Source: Oligoflexales bacterium (GTDB lineage: Bacteria > Bdellovibrionota_B > Oligoflexia > Oligoflexales > RGVZ01). From it: a stretch of 64,000 nt of DNA. Shown in pieces: positions 43,168 through 52,372 of this stretch. Every line of letters begins with the position of its first letter. The stretch's first letter is position 1. The stretch is taken from positions 849,649 through 913,648 of the forward strand of contig CANLUT010000001.1 of the NCBI GenBank assembly GCA_947494335.1. Reading direction: 5' to 3'. The notes under the pieces are model-generated. The model was not told the origin of the DNA. It was given only the letters and a program-made list of their open reading frames with translations, and did not search any database. Position numbers and translations under genes: made by a program.

Positions 43168-44565
43168 ATGAAGTCACAAGGACGGACTTTGGGAATTGGT
43201 CTTTTGTTCTTGATCTCAAATCAAGGATTGGTGTTGGCCGGAGATCTTGAAAAAGCTCCTCCAGGGTTTTCTCATCAGGGCGGGAAAGCTGTTTTTGCTG
43301 ATTTTTCTCACGTTGGTTTAAGCTTACGGTTTGATGCTTTGAATGGAAAAGCACAAGCAAGAGCCGTCATTGAGTTTGAAGTCGGTGAGGAAGGGATGCC
43401 TCTTTTTGATATGATCCCTGATGCGCAGACCGTGATTCTTGATGGCAACACATTAGATCCAGCATCTGTTACATCTGTGAAAGATCCACATAAGCAGTCA
43501 ACTCTGCGATTACTTGGCGTTAATGTGGAGCCCCAGCGTCGGCACACACTTGAAATGACGTACGACTTGTCCAGTCAGGTATCCTTCTCCCAAGGCACTG
43601 TGTCCGCCGGTTTTTTCATGAGCGACCTTTCGGATCGCGAATACTTTGAGCAATTTGCACCCACCAACTATGAATACGACCAATATTCACAGTCAATCGG
43701 AGTAGAGATCACGGGAACGGATAAACGTCACGAGATTTTTGCCAACGGACAGGTGGAAGAGTTGGCATTTAATAAGTGGACCGTGAATTTTCCAGCGTAC
43801 TACACGTCATCGTCGTTTTACTTTCATCTCGTGAAAGAGGGCCGATTTGTCGTTAGTCGCTCATCTTATGCAGGGCTGGAAGGGGAGATTCCGCTTACGG
43901 TCTACAGCATTTCCCAGTCAAACGTAGCTAATGGCATGCAGCGTCTAAAGCGCTACATGGCTGAGCTTGAAGGCACCTACGGTGCCTTTGCTCACCCGTC
44001 ATTTACGGCCTACATCACCGATGGTGGCGGTGGTATGGAATATTGTGGAGCCACCGTTACGTCGCTCAGCGCTCTTGGACATGAAACGACTCACAGCTGG
44101 TTTGCGCGCGGCGTGATGCCAGCGAACGGCAACGCAGGCTGGATTGACGAAGCCATCGCTAGCTGGCGAGACAACAATTACCCTCGCGGCAGTGGCCCTT
44201 CACGAACACTGCGTATGCTTGGCGGATTTTCTCCTTATAAGCGCTATACGACGATGGACGCATACGGGTATGGTGCCGACCTGATCAGTGATTTTGATGG
44301 TTGGGTGGCTCGCAGCAACGATGCCGGCATGAAGGGTGTTCTAAGAGATTTGTTTGCACAATTTAAACGTCAAACAATCACCGTGCCGATGTTTCAAAGC
44401 CATATGGAGCGGGCATTAGGCCAGTCTTTGCAAGCGTTTTTTGATAAATACATCTATGGGCGATCATCAAGTGCGCCTGTTAGCTCTGCATCGCCTGGAT
44501 GGGATGTTAACTGGAGCCGTCATCCAAGGCCATTTACAAAAGAGGAACTGAAAAAAATCATTTAG
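43168..44565 (+). CDS. Secreted M1-like gluzincin metallopeptidase
   Basis: A 465-residue protein with a signal peptide (cleavage near VLA-GDL, residue 24). The catalytic zinc site is HETTH (305-309) with the third ligand E328 after 18 residues, the gluzincin spacing. The exopeptidase motif GxMEN is present as GGMEY. N-terminal beta domain, catalytic domain and short C-terminus match M1-type aminopeptidases without the long helical C-terminal domain. It probably trims peptides in the periplasm or outside the cell. GGGGAG precedes the start. Confidence 0.85.
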   Translation: MKSQGRTLGIGLLFLISNQGLVLAGDLEKAPPGFSHQGGKAVFADFSHVGLSLRFDALNGKAQARAVIEFEVGEEGMPLFDMIPDAQTVILDGNTLDPASVTSVKDPHKQSTLRLLGVNVEPQRRHTLEMTYDLSSQVSFSQGTVSAGFFMSDLSDREYFEQFAPTNYEYDQYSQSIGVEITGTDKRHEIFANGQVEELAFNKWTVNFPAYYTSSSFYFHLVKEGRFVVSRSSYAGLEGEIPLTVYSISQSNVANGMQRLKRYMAELEGTYGAFAHPSFTAYITDGGGGMEYCGATVTSLSALGHETTHSWFARGVMPANGNAGWIDEAIASWRDNNYPRGSGPSRTLRMLGGFSPYKRYTTMDAYGYGADLISDFDGWVARSNDAGMKGVLRDLFAQFKRQTITVPMFQSHMERALGQSLQAFFDKYIYGRSSSAPVSSASPGWDVNWSRHPRPFTKEELKKII

Positions 44566-44617
44566 TTTTTAACGTTACAGAGGATTTTCAACCGCGTTGA
44601 GGTAAGGAGTTTTCACG

Positions 44618-45403
44618 ATGAACTTTAGATTAAATCTTGTGTTGTCGAGTGCGATGTTTTTAATGTTGTCGGCATGCAAGACCACTCAATTGCCAGAGTC
44701 TAGTCTTCAAGGCGATACCAAAAATCCGGAGGTCGGCGATGAAATTATTGGCTGCTTCAAAGTCATGAAGGTTGACTCCCCTTCGACACTGTCAATTGTC
44801 ACGAAGCTCAAGGAGAATGCCTCCCAGCTTTGTATTCGTAAAAAGCCAATTGATATTTCAATTCGGGATGCGTCGAAGCAGGATTTGCTGACATGGCAGT
44901 TTACAGAGATAGCTCAGCTTCGTTGCCCAGGTTGTTTCGCATTTAAAGGTGGACAGGAGTACGCGGCTACGATTACCGGGACGGCTGTGCCACTGATCTT
45001 TAATATGTCGCTTGAATCACGAGGCCTCGGGGGACCCGTCCGTCTCTCTCTCCAGCAGATCCTTGAAAAATCAAACGCTCAAGCGGCATCTCCTGCTCCA
45101 TTTCGTCATATCACCTGTGGTGACCATTGGAATAAGGTTCGTGGCGTGATGCCGACAGAGTCGAAGCCAGCTGTGATTGAGCTCTATGGAGATTCTCGGT
45201 CAAATGTTGAACGCATTCCGGCTAAAGTTTTGCGTAAAACCGATGAGCTGGTTTTCGAAGCCACCAACGGCACCGGCGTATATCTTCGGATTGTTAACTC
45301 ATCTGGAGACTTGTACGGCGTATTCCGCAGCTCCAAGCTCAATGACGAATCCGATCTAGGCCTCTGCCATGCGGACATCAAAGCGGAAAATCCCCTCAAC
45401 TAA
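44618..45403 (+). CDS. Lipoprotein of unknown function
   Basis: A 261-residue protein with a lipobox (LMLSAC, Cys20). The mature part has beta-like strands and several cysteines (including C47 in IIGCF and C69). No recognised domain. AAGGAG precedes the ATG. The gene lies 52 bp after the M1-like peptidase gene and could be cotranscribed with it, ending just before the palindrome. Confidence 0.72.
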   Translation: MNFRLNLVLSSAMFLMLSACKTTQLPESSLQGDTKNPEVGDEIIGCFKVMKVDSPSTLSIVTKLKENASQLCIRKKPIDISIRDASKQDLLTWQFTEIAQLRCPGCFAFKGGQEYAATITGTAVPLIFNMSLESRGLGGPVRLSLQQILEKSNAQAASPAPFRHITCGDHWNKVRGVMPTESKPAVIELYGDSRSNVERIPAKVLRKTDELVFEATNGTGVYLRIVNSSGDLYGVFRSSKLNDESDLGLCHADIKAENPLN

Positions 45404-45409
45404 CAGTTT

Positions 45410-45474
45410 GGGGACACACGACCAAACCCAAATTGATTAATTCACGATCAATTTGGGTTTGGTCGTGTGTCCCC
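45410..45474. repeat. Perfect 28-bp-arm palindrome (REP/MITE-like element)
   Basis: Arms at 45410-45437 and 45447-45474, exact reverse complements, with loop TAATTCACG. The arms start GGGGACACACGACC. It lies between the ends of two convergent genes. Flanks have only a weak T run on one side, so it looks more like a mobile palindromic repeat than a designed terminator, although the hairpin would be very stable in RNA. Confidence 0.85.
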
Positions 45475-45483
45475 ATTTTGTTC

Positions 45484-46353
45484 TTATTGTTGGCGGACTT
45501 TTAGGGCCCAGCTTCGCAGATCTGCCGCAAGTTTTGCGGTTTCTTTTTTTAAGTGTTCGCGTTGATCTGGATCCATCAGTGAGAAGATAGACTCCAAAGT
45601 TCGTTTACGTGATGCTGCCAAGGCAGATTTGTGTTTTTTGGACTCTAGGCTGAGAACAGAATCAGGGTCTTTCACAAGCTTTTTGCAGGTTTCGCGTATT
45701 GTCTCTGGGGAGCGACTTTCATTTGCAAGTAACTCAATCACCTTTGACTGAGCTTCATTGGAATATGCAAGATAATCGCGTTCCCAATGTCCATGGATAT
45801 CCTTCTCCTTTTCAATTTGCTCGATAGCGTCGCGTTGAGGGTTGTTTATCCGTCCGAGCCATTGGGTGACGTTCTCGAAAGAACGTTTTATGACCGATTT
45901 TCTGTACTTTTCAAGACCACCATTTTTTTCAGGGGCAAACTTACGATTTCTTTCCTGGAGCTTTTCCTTCAGGTGTAACACCTGGTCAGGTCGTAGGCTA
46001 GCGAGGAGCGGGGCTGCTGCATCGCAACCATCCACACTTAAATCAGAGGTCAGCTGGCTTAGCTTCTCCATTTGGAGCTCGGGTGACGTCGTCTGTCCTA
46101 AAGCTTCAATATGATTTGAAATCTCGTCAACTTTGGAGTTTGCGACTTTTAAAGAAAATTTTCGCCACATGTCTCTGAAATCGTTTTTTTGGTTGTGATC
46201 CAAATCAAAGAATCTCGCCGCCGTTTGAGTGGCAAAAAACTCGTGATGTTCGAAAACGACTCGGCGCATCGAGCATCCCGAGAAACAAATCCCGGTCAAA
46301 AAAATTCTCACAATGAGATTCAGTGTGGAGCTTTGTTGTGTCCTGGGTCGCAT
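45484..46353 (-). CDS. DUF6279-like lipoprotein
   Basis: A 289-residue helical protein with a lipobox (CFSGC, Cys27). Patterns such as RFFDLDHNQKNDFRDMWRKF, LRPDQVLHLKEKL and YSNEAQSKVIELLAN, and the closing DPDQREHLKKETAKLAADLR, match the helical-repeat DUF6279 lipoproteins of Gram-negative bacteria. Function unknown. GGAG lies ahead of ATG 46353. It is divergent from the DMT permease gene with about 145 bp between them. Confidence 0.8.
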   Translation of the reverse strand: MRPRTQQSSTLNLIVRIFLTGICFSGCSMRRVVFEHHEFFATQTAARFFDLDHNQKNDFRDMWRKFSLKVANSKVDEISNHIEALGQTTSPELQMEKLSQLTSDLSVDGCDAAAPLLASLRPDQVLHLKEKLQERNRKFAPEKNGGLEKYRKSVIKRSFENVTQWLGRINNPQRDAIEQIEKEKDIHGHWERDYLAYSNEAQSKVIELLANESRSPETIRETCKKLVKDPDSVLSLESKKHKSALAASRKRTLESIFSLMDPDQREHLKKETAKLAADLRSWALKVRQQ

Positions 46354-46497
46354 CAGGTCTCCGAAACCGCTTTTTGAAAACTCGAATTATGATACTCTTT
46401 TAACAAAAACAGGCGCAATAGTCGGTGATGACGTCTTCTCATCTTTCCGGCAGGTGAGCCTTTCGGCAGTTCTTATGTGATTTGAACTGGGGCTATT

Positions 46498-47460
46498 ATG
46501 AAAACTCGCGGTTATTTTTTAGCTTTAGTAAGTGGGGCGTGCACGGGGCTGACCGTTGCCGTTGGTAAGGTCGCAGCGAGTCATCTGTCGGCTGCAATGT
46601 ACGTGTTTCTAATGTCAAGCATCTCCCTTTTGATGATGTATTCATGGCGTGCGCTCACGGTTGGGTTTCGCGTGCGTTGGATGACTTGGAGTGTACTTAA
46701 TCTTGTTGTTTTACAGGTTATTTTCTCTGCCGCAGCTCTATGGATGTTCTGGGAGGGCACTCGGCAAATCCACACCGGCATTGCATCCTTTGCTGCGCGG
46801 ACCGAACTGATATTTGTTTTAATTGCCAGTCACCTCATTTTCCGTGAGAGGGTTGGATGGGTTGGGTTATTTGGCGCGTCTCTCATTGCTGGTGGCGCGC
46901 TGATCATGACAAGTAAGCTGAGCGGTTCATTTGGTGCGGATCTAGCCCTTCCTGCGGATACGAGTGCCTATGGTCTGACCCTCGTAATTTGCAGTGGTTT
47001 TGGATTTGCCGCCTCCGAGTGTTTTTCCAAGACGCTGGCGCATCGGATAGACGCCTCTGCTCTGGTTATTTGGCGCAGTCTCTTTTTGGCGATGATATTC
47101 GGCTTCATCGTGGTTTCGGCGGAGGGAATAGCCAGCTTTGGAGCCTTAAAGACGGAAGATTTGGCCGTGATAAGTTTTGCGTCTCTATTAGGGCCCATTC
47201 TCGCCCGACTTACATTTATGTGGTCATTGCGATGTATTGAGCTTGGGACATCTTATTTACTGTGCCAGGTCGAACCGGTAGTTACGGCTCTGTTTGCGTG
47301 GCTGATGCTGGGAGAATCTCTGTCGGAGTCCGAGCTATTTGGCGCGTTGTTAATCCTGGTTGGATGTTTGGCCGTTACATCTCCGACAGTTCGTTCACCT
47401 GGGAAATTGCTCAGTAAATTCAGAGCCATGAAAGGAAGGGTTGTGTCACAAGGTGAATGA
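46498..47460 (+). CDS. EamA/DMT-superfamily permease
   Basis: A 320-residue membrane protein with ten hydrophobic spans in two EamA halves (about 5-135 and 160-300). Features such as GACTGLTVAVGKVAAS, RTELIFVLIASHLIFRERVGW and QVEPVVTALFAWLMLGESLS repeat in both halves, as expected for the drug/metabolite transporter fold. Substrate unknown. GGGG lies before the ATG. No regulator adjoins it. The desaturase follows on the same strand after 57 bp. Confidence 0.88.
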   Translation: MKTRGYFLALVSGACTGLTVAVGKVAASHLSAAMYVFLMSSISLLMMYSWRALTVGFRVRWMTWSVLNLVVLQVIFSAAALWMFWEGTRQIHTGIASFAARTELIFVLIASHLIFRERVGWVGLFGASLIAGGALIMTSKLSGSFGADLALPADTSAYGLTLVICSGFGFAASECFSKTLAHRIDASALVIWRSLFLAMIFGFIVVSAEGIASFGALKTEDLAVISFASLLGPILARLTFMWSLRCIELGTSYLLCQVEPVVTALFAWLMLGESLSESELFGALLILVGCLAVTSPTVRSPGKLLSKFRAMKGRVVSQGE

Positions 47461-47517
47461 ATGTAGACTCGTTCGACTAACATCCGGTAAGCATTAATAT
47501 TTTCAGGATTTTTACAA

Positions 47518-48579
47518 ATGCCCCCTCATGACTTGATCGACTCCCTTCCCAAAATTATTAAATCGATTCCCAGACACTGCCTAAGACCTAACACTTGGCG
47601 ATCAGCTATGTATCTTCTGCGCGACATCTCCCTCGTGATATTGACCGCAGGTTTAATTTTGAAGGCTAACAATTGGATGTTGGCTTTGCCTCTAAGTCTG
47701 CTCTTAGGGCTCGTTTTAACAGGGCTTTTTGTCGTTGCTCATGACGCTGGTCATCGTAGTTTTTCAACGAGTCTTCTCGTTAACAACATTGTGGGTGAGA
47801 TTTTATCAGCACTCTTGATCTGGCCGTTTCATGTCTGGAGGCTAAGTCACGATACTCATCACCGATACACCCATCATATTAGTAAGGAAATTGCCTGGCG
47901 GCCATTCTCACAGGCTAAGTTAGATCGATTGGGAACTAGCACAAGGCTGATGTACTTGTGGACAAGAACGTGGGCCTATTTTGTCGGCTCGATTTTCTTT
48001 GCGATTTATTTTGTGCGTGATGGCCTTCGAGGTTTGCAATCGAGACATTTTCGTCGCGATGACCTGAAACTTATTTTCGGATCAATCGGGTTTACAACCC
48101 TTGTCACAGGGGTGGTCGTTTACACTATTTGGCGTTCGGCTGGTTGGTATGGAATAACGTTCCTATTTGTGATCCCGCAATTAACATTTCAGTTTTGGAT
48201 GAGCTCTTTTACATTCTTCCATCACACGCACCCAGAGTCTCCATTTATGGACGAGAGCACCTGGGATCCAGGCAAAGCTCAGCTAGGGTCGACCATTCAC
48301 ATGCGCTATCCAGCGTGGATCGACTGGCTGACTCATGATATCTCCTGGCATGTTCCCCATCATGTGTGTGTAGGTATTCCGCATTATCATTTGCGTGAGG
48401 CTCATAGGGCTCTGAAACAGGCCTACCCCGTGATTGTTAAAGAGGAGACTTTCTCCATAGCCTACATAAAGCGCGTCATCGCAGAGTGCCAGGTTGCGGG
48501 CGAAGTTAGAGAAGGATATGTCCAATGGGATCGCTATCAGACCTCGAGCGAGCGAATGACTTTGTTGCAAGAATCCTGA
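47518..48579 (+). CDS. Membrane fatty-acid desaturase
   Basis: A 353-residue integral membrane enzyme with the three histidine boxes of the delta-12/omega-3 desaturase type: HDAGH (75-79), HDTHHRYTHH (111-120) and HVPHH near residue 280. A further FFHHTH block lies between the second and third boxes. It introduces a double bond into acyl lipids using a di-iron centre, and would adjust membrane fluidity. The electron donor is not in the window. Shine-Dalgarno is weak. Spans at about 35-105 and 160-225. Confidence 0.9.
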   Translation: MPPHDLIDSLPKIIKSIPRHCLRPNTWRSAMYLLRDISLVILTAGLILKANNWMLALPLSLLLGLVLTGLFVVAHDAGHRSFSTSLLVNNIVGEILSALLIWPFHVWRLSHDTHHRYTHHISKEIAWRPFSQAKLDRLGTSTRLMYLWTRTWAYFVGSIFFAIYFVRDGLRGLQSRHFRRDDLKLIFGSIGFTTLVTGVVVYTIWRSAGWYGITFLFVIPQLTFQFWMSSFTFFHHTHPESPFMDESTWDPGKAQLGSTIHMRYPAWIDWLTHDISWHVPHHVCVGIPHYHLREAHRALKQAYPVIVKEETFSIAYIKRVIAECQVAGEVREGYVQWDRYQTSSERMTLLQES

Positions 48580-48776
48580 GCGCGTTGAGCCTTTGAAGTT
48601 CTTGCAAAAGTTGCAGCCTAATTCAATCAAGGCCGGTGTTTATAACGCCGTCCTCTGAGTTGATCCCGCCAAAATAAATTATTGGAAAAAATCCTTAGTC
48701 CAGTCCTTGGTGTGGTATAATTTTGGGAAGAGTCATCTCAAAATTAGATTCACAAGATCCCCTTCAAGGAGGCGAC

Positions 48777-50102
48777 ATGCGGGTTTTCTTTTTGCTAGGT
48801 ATGCTAGGACTAGGACTTGCGTCCTGTAAAAGCACAGGACCAACGTCTTCCACTAAAGGTCTGGATGCTTTCACCGGTCAGAAAGGTGAAGCAGTGTGTT
48901 CAGCGGCTGTGTCCTCACAGTTTACGGACCGCTACGATACATTCTGGAATCAAGGTGGTATTCAGGGGCCAAAAGGGTACCAAAATAATTTGAAAAGCAT
49001 TTTTGCCGCTGTTCCTTTGGAACTACAGTCTTGGTTTTTCCTTAAAGGCGGTAAGCTTCAACTGATTGGTAATGCCAAAGAATTCTGTGGTTCGGTTGAC
49101 GCTACAAATCTTTATCGCGCTGACGGCTCAGTGGGCGGCTGTCTTAATATTCCAAAAGTTGATGGCTTGTCGGGTATGCCGTCTATCTACGTTGGCGTTG
49201 ACGCTGCTGACTTTAAATCGCAAATGGAACAAGCTAGTCTGATCGTGCAAGGGTTTGCAGCGATGACGAGCTCATTCCTGACCGAGATCGCTCTGGCTGA
49301 GAAGTTGTCAGAGGGCAATGACCTTCTTTTTGAATTTGGCGCTTACGATGTTGATATGCGCAATCTAAAAGCAAGCTTGGCCTTTATGGTCATCGAAGAT
49401 TTAATTAACAACAAAAACTCAGACGGTAAGTCTTATGCAGAGAATCTACCAGATGACATGAAGGCTCTCGTCGCTTCATCGAAGGTGCTTGACGCGTCCC
49501 TTGATCGTGATACCCGCTGGAAGGCTTTCTGGGGTGCTTATGGTGATCAAGGACATCGTGAATTTACCAATTTCGCTGTTGCCCAGGTTTTGGACTCTGC
49601 GTGGTGCAATGACTCTACACGAAATGCCATGCTTGCAACCGGCGCAATTTTTAACAAGACGGGCGCATACTTCAGAGCGGAAGTTGAGCCCGTGATGGCT
49701 GAAGCTTTCAATGGAACTCCCGGTCAAACATCTGCAAGTTTGGCTGACAACTCGTCAAGCGAATATGCAGAAGAAGTAATGGCAGCTGCACCGGTGGCTG
49801 GCGCCTCATTCAGTTTGGCTAGAGGTCGTGCTTTCCCGGTCTTAGGATCAGTTGTCAGAGCGCCTTTCGCGATTGGTAACTACTTTGTTCAAAACAAGCC
49901 TGTTCGTAGCTGGTTTGCTAATCATCAGCCGGTTCGTCGCACTCTGTGGGGAGCGGCAAGATTTGTTGGTGGCGCAGCTCGCGGCGTTGCAATCGTATCG
50001 GGACGAGTGGTTGGTGGTGTTGCCCGCGTTGCTGGTAATGGATTCTCAAGAATGGGTTATCGGGTAAGGAATGGTTGTTTTATTCGCAGATGGCGTTGCT
50101 GA
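48777..50102 (+). CDS. Lipoprotein with basic Gly/Arg/Val-rich C-terminus
   Basis: A 441-residue protein with a lipobox (LASC, Cys17) and a long soluble domain of mixed composition (FLKGGKLQLIGNAKEFCG, SLIVQGFAAM and so on). From about residue 340 it changes to a positively charged region with Val/Gly/Ala-Arg repeats that could be amphipathic or membrane-active. No family recognised. AGGAGG precedes ATG 48777; an upstream in-frame ATG at 48723 would put 18 residues before the signal peptide. A strong terminator follows. Confidence 0.7.
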   Translation: MRVFFLLGMLGLGLASCKSTGPTSSTKGLDAFTGQKGEAVCSAAVSSQFTDRYDTFWNQGGIQGPKGYQNNLKSIFAAVPLELQSWFFLKGGKLQLIGNAKEFCGSVDATNLYRADGSVGGCLNIPKVDGLSGMPSIYVGVDAADFKSQMEQASLIVQGFAAMTSSFLTEIALAEKLSEGNDLLFEFGAYDVDMRNLKASLAFMVIEDLINNKNSDGKSYAENLPDDMKALVASSKVLDASLDRDTRWKAFWGAYGDQGHREFTNFAVAQVLDSAWCNDSTRNAMLATGAIFNKTGAYFRAEVEPVMAEAFNGTPGQTSASLADNSSSEYAEEVMAAAPVAGASFSLARGRAFPVLGSVVRAPFAIGNYFVQNKPVRSWFANHQPVRRTLWGAARFVGGAARGVAIVSGRVVGGVARVAGNGFSRMGYRVRNGCFIRRWRC

Positions 50103-50140
50103 AGTGCCCTCGCGAATGGTTTGGAAATAAATAGTCTTAG

Positions 50141-50177
50141 AAATCCCCTCGCAATAATCACTGCGAGGGGATTTTTT
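50141..50177 (+). terminator. Rho-independent terminator
   Basis: A perfect 12-bp stem AATCCCCTCGCA/TGCGAGGGGATT with an 8-nt loop and a run of six T residues. Confidence 0.92.
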
Positions 50178-50458
50178 ATTCGCTTTGGTACTACTCAAAC
50201 GATCTCGTTGGGCTGAAAAGCGGCATGCCCCGGCTCTTCAGTTGTTTTCTTTGCACGTCTTATCACTATTCTTAGAGTTACATAGGAGGGCCGGTCCCTC
50301 ATCAAACCTCGGTCCGCAAAGAAGATTCCAAGAAAGTAGCGACTCGAGCCAGTTCTAGAGATAGATCATCCCGCAGACTTTTGAGTGATTTGGTTAGTTG
50401 GCCCGATAACGTCATTTGACTCTCAAACCACTCAATTAACATTTTTCCTAAAGAGTCA

Positions 50459-50486
50459 TAAAAAAAGAGCCAGTAACCCGGCTCTT
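50459..50486 (-). terminator. Rho-independent terminator of the subtilase gene
   Basis: On the minus strand, AAGAGCC/GGCTCTT stem with 8-nt loop followed by a T run (the A run at 50460-50466). It lies about 45 bp past the protease stop codon. Confidence 0.85.
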
Positions 50487-50528
50487 CGTTAATTCAGACT
50501 GTAAAGTTTAGCGAGTTCTCAGAAGTTG

Positions 50529-52151
50529 TTACTTCTGACACCAAGGTAGAGTTGGATCGAACTGGCACAACATTTCGCACATTTGTGGATCGAGTGGGCA
50601 TTCCTCAGGGCTACCGCCGCCTCCACCACCGCCGCCGCCGCCGCCAGAACCTGGCTCGACAACGCGGATGCGAAGTGATTGGTTCGTCTTATTGTCGGCA
50701 TCAGTAACTGTGACGTTGACTTCCCCAGTGCCTTTAGCAGTCAAGACACCGTTGGCATCAATGCTTGCAATGGTATCAGCTGACGATGCAAAGCGGTAAG
50801 GGGCTTTGCCACCAAAAGCAGAGAACTGAAGGGTTGCATTTGGATTCATCGTTGCAGCTTGAGGCACGACTGTAAGATCTTCTGCTTTCACGCGCTCGAT
50901 AACGGCTGCAGCGTCAACACGACATTCACATGCAGTTTCGATAGCGACTTTTGACCCAGACGCCTGAAGAAGTGCCTTCACTTCCGTTGGCTTCAGGTTA
51001 GGGTTATGGGAGAGCATGAGGCCTACAAGGCCGGAGACAAGTGGAGTTGCCATCGACGTACCGCTCAGGTTGCCATACTTTTCGCCTGGTAGCGTACTGT
51101 AGATTGCGTCGCCAGGAGCTGAAAGGGAAACTTTGCCAATACCGTAGTTTGACCAGCTTGGTTTGCCGTCACTGCTGTTAGATGCTGCAACCGTAATCAC
51201 GTTCGGCAGTGGAGTATTCGCAGGATAGACCTCGTAGCCGTCATTGTTTTTGCCGTCATTGGAAGCTGCAGCCACAAAGATAACGCCTTTATCGTTGGCT
51301 CTCGAAATAGCTTCGGTGATTGGTTGAGCGTCGGATGCGCTTACGCCTGCGCCCCAGCTTGCACTGATTACGTGAGCGCCATTATTAGTTGCGTAATCAA
51401 TTGACTTGACTGCGCCCATCAGGTCGCCCGAGCCATCAGCTCCAAGAAACCGTGATGCCATGATGGAGATCCTCTGGCTCATGCCGCTGATGCCCTTGCC
51501 GTTATCACCAACAGCTCCCAAAATGCCGGCACAGTGTGTACCGTGGCCAGGGTTTTGTGAGCCTGTTTCGTCTTTTGGGTCAGCATCATTACCGTTGAAA
51601 TCGTAGCCATAAATGTCGTCAACGTAACCGTTGTTATCGTCATCGATGTTGTTTCCAGCGATCTCTTTCTTGTTGGTCCACATGTTTTCTTTGATGTCGC
51701 CATGAGTGTAGTCAACGCCAGTATCGGTTACGGCAATGACGATATCTCGACTGCCTACGCCACTCGTCCATGCATCGGCCGCACGGACCTTTGCGATTGA
51801 CCATTGCTTCGCAGTCTCAGGATCGTTAGGCATCTGGAAAGCCTGAACTTTTTTATTTTCAACAACATACTGCACGTCAGGATTTTTCATGAGCTCAGCA
51901 AGACGTTTAGCTGTTTCGCGTTTGGAGGATTTTCCAAGATCGACAACAACCAAATTGCCTGATTCATGCTGATCAACAACGTTAACGCCATTTAAGCTCT
52001 TCGAATAAAGGGCTTGTTGAAAACCTGCCGTGCCTTGCTTGAATTTAACAATGTAACCGGCAGCCAGCACAGGATGTGCAGACATGAGGGCCGAAACGCA
52101 GAAAGCTGATGCCAACGCGAAACGACGGTTCAAAAGGTTGCGCACTACCAT
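50529..52151 (-). CDS. Secreted subtilisin-like (S8) protease with polyglycine linker
   Basis: A 540-residue protein: signal peptide (about 1-31), inhibitor-I9 propeptide (about 32-104), S8 catalytic domain with D143 (VTDTGVD), H203 (GHGTHCAG) and S366 (SGTSMATP), a Big-2/Ig-like domain (about 425-510), a run of eleven glycines and a short Cys-rich C-terminus (CPLDPQMCEMLCQF). The CCG/GCC-like repeat encoding the glycine run could slip. AGGAGG lies before ATG 52151. It probably digests extracellular protein and matures by propeptide cleavage. Confidence 0.92.
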   Translation of the reverse strand: MVVRNLLNRRFALASAFCVSALMSAHPVLAAGYIVKFKQGTAGFQQALYSKSLNGVNVVDQHESGNLVVVDLGKSSKRETAKRLAELMKNPDVQYVVENKKVQAFQMPNDPETAKQWSIAKVRAADAWTSGVGSRDIVIAVTDTGVDYTHGDIKENMWTNKKEIAGNNIDDDNNGYVDDIYGYDFNGNDADPKDETGSQNPGHGTHCAGILGAVGDNGKGISGMSQRISIMASRFLGADGSGDLMGAVKSIDYATNNGAHVISASWGAGVSASDAQPITEAISRANDKGVIFVAAASNDGKNNDGYEVYPANTPLPNVITVAASNSSDGKPSWSNYGIGKVSLSAPGDAIYSTLPGEKYGNLSGTSMATPLVSGLVGLMLSHNPNLKPTEVKALLQASGSKVAIETACECRVDAAAVIERVKAEDLTVVPQAATMNPNATLQFSAFGGKAPYRFASSADTIASIDANGVLTAKGTGEVNVTVTDADNKTNQSLRIRVVEPGSGGGGGGGGGGGSPEECPLDPQMCEMLCQFDPTLPWCQK

Positions 52152-52372
52152 AAATCCTCCTTCACTGGATTGAGGACAAAGGAATAATGATCCCAGTCCC
52201 GTGCAACAGAGGAGCCCCTCCCTGGGAATCCTCTTTAGAACCACTTCGAAAACAGAAAAACGATATAAATGCTTGATTAAGAGAAAAGGTTAGCGGGAAA
52301 TTTCTACCTAGTAAAGAGGCAAAGTTGGATGACGGGCCAAAATGTACAAATGGTGTTCAGATCGCCATTTGG

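Larger units (their letters stand above)
50103..50528. other. Intergenic region with two convergent terminators
   Basis: About 425 bp between convergent genes. It holds the plus-strand terminator at 50141-50177 and a minus-strand terminator at 50459-50486. The middle 280 bp shows no gene or RNA. Confidence 0.6.
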
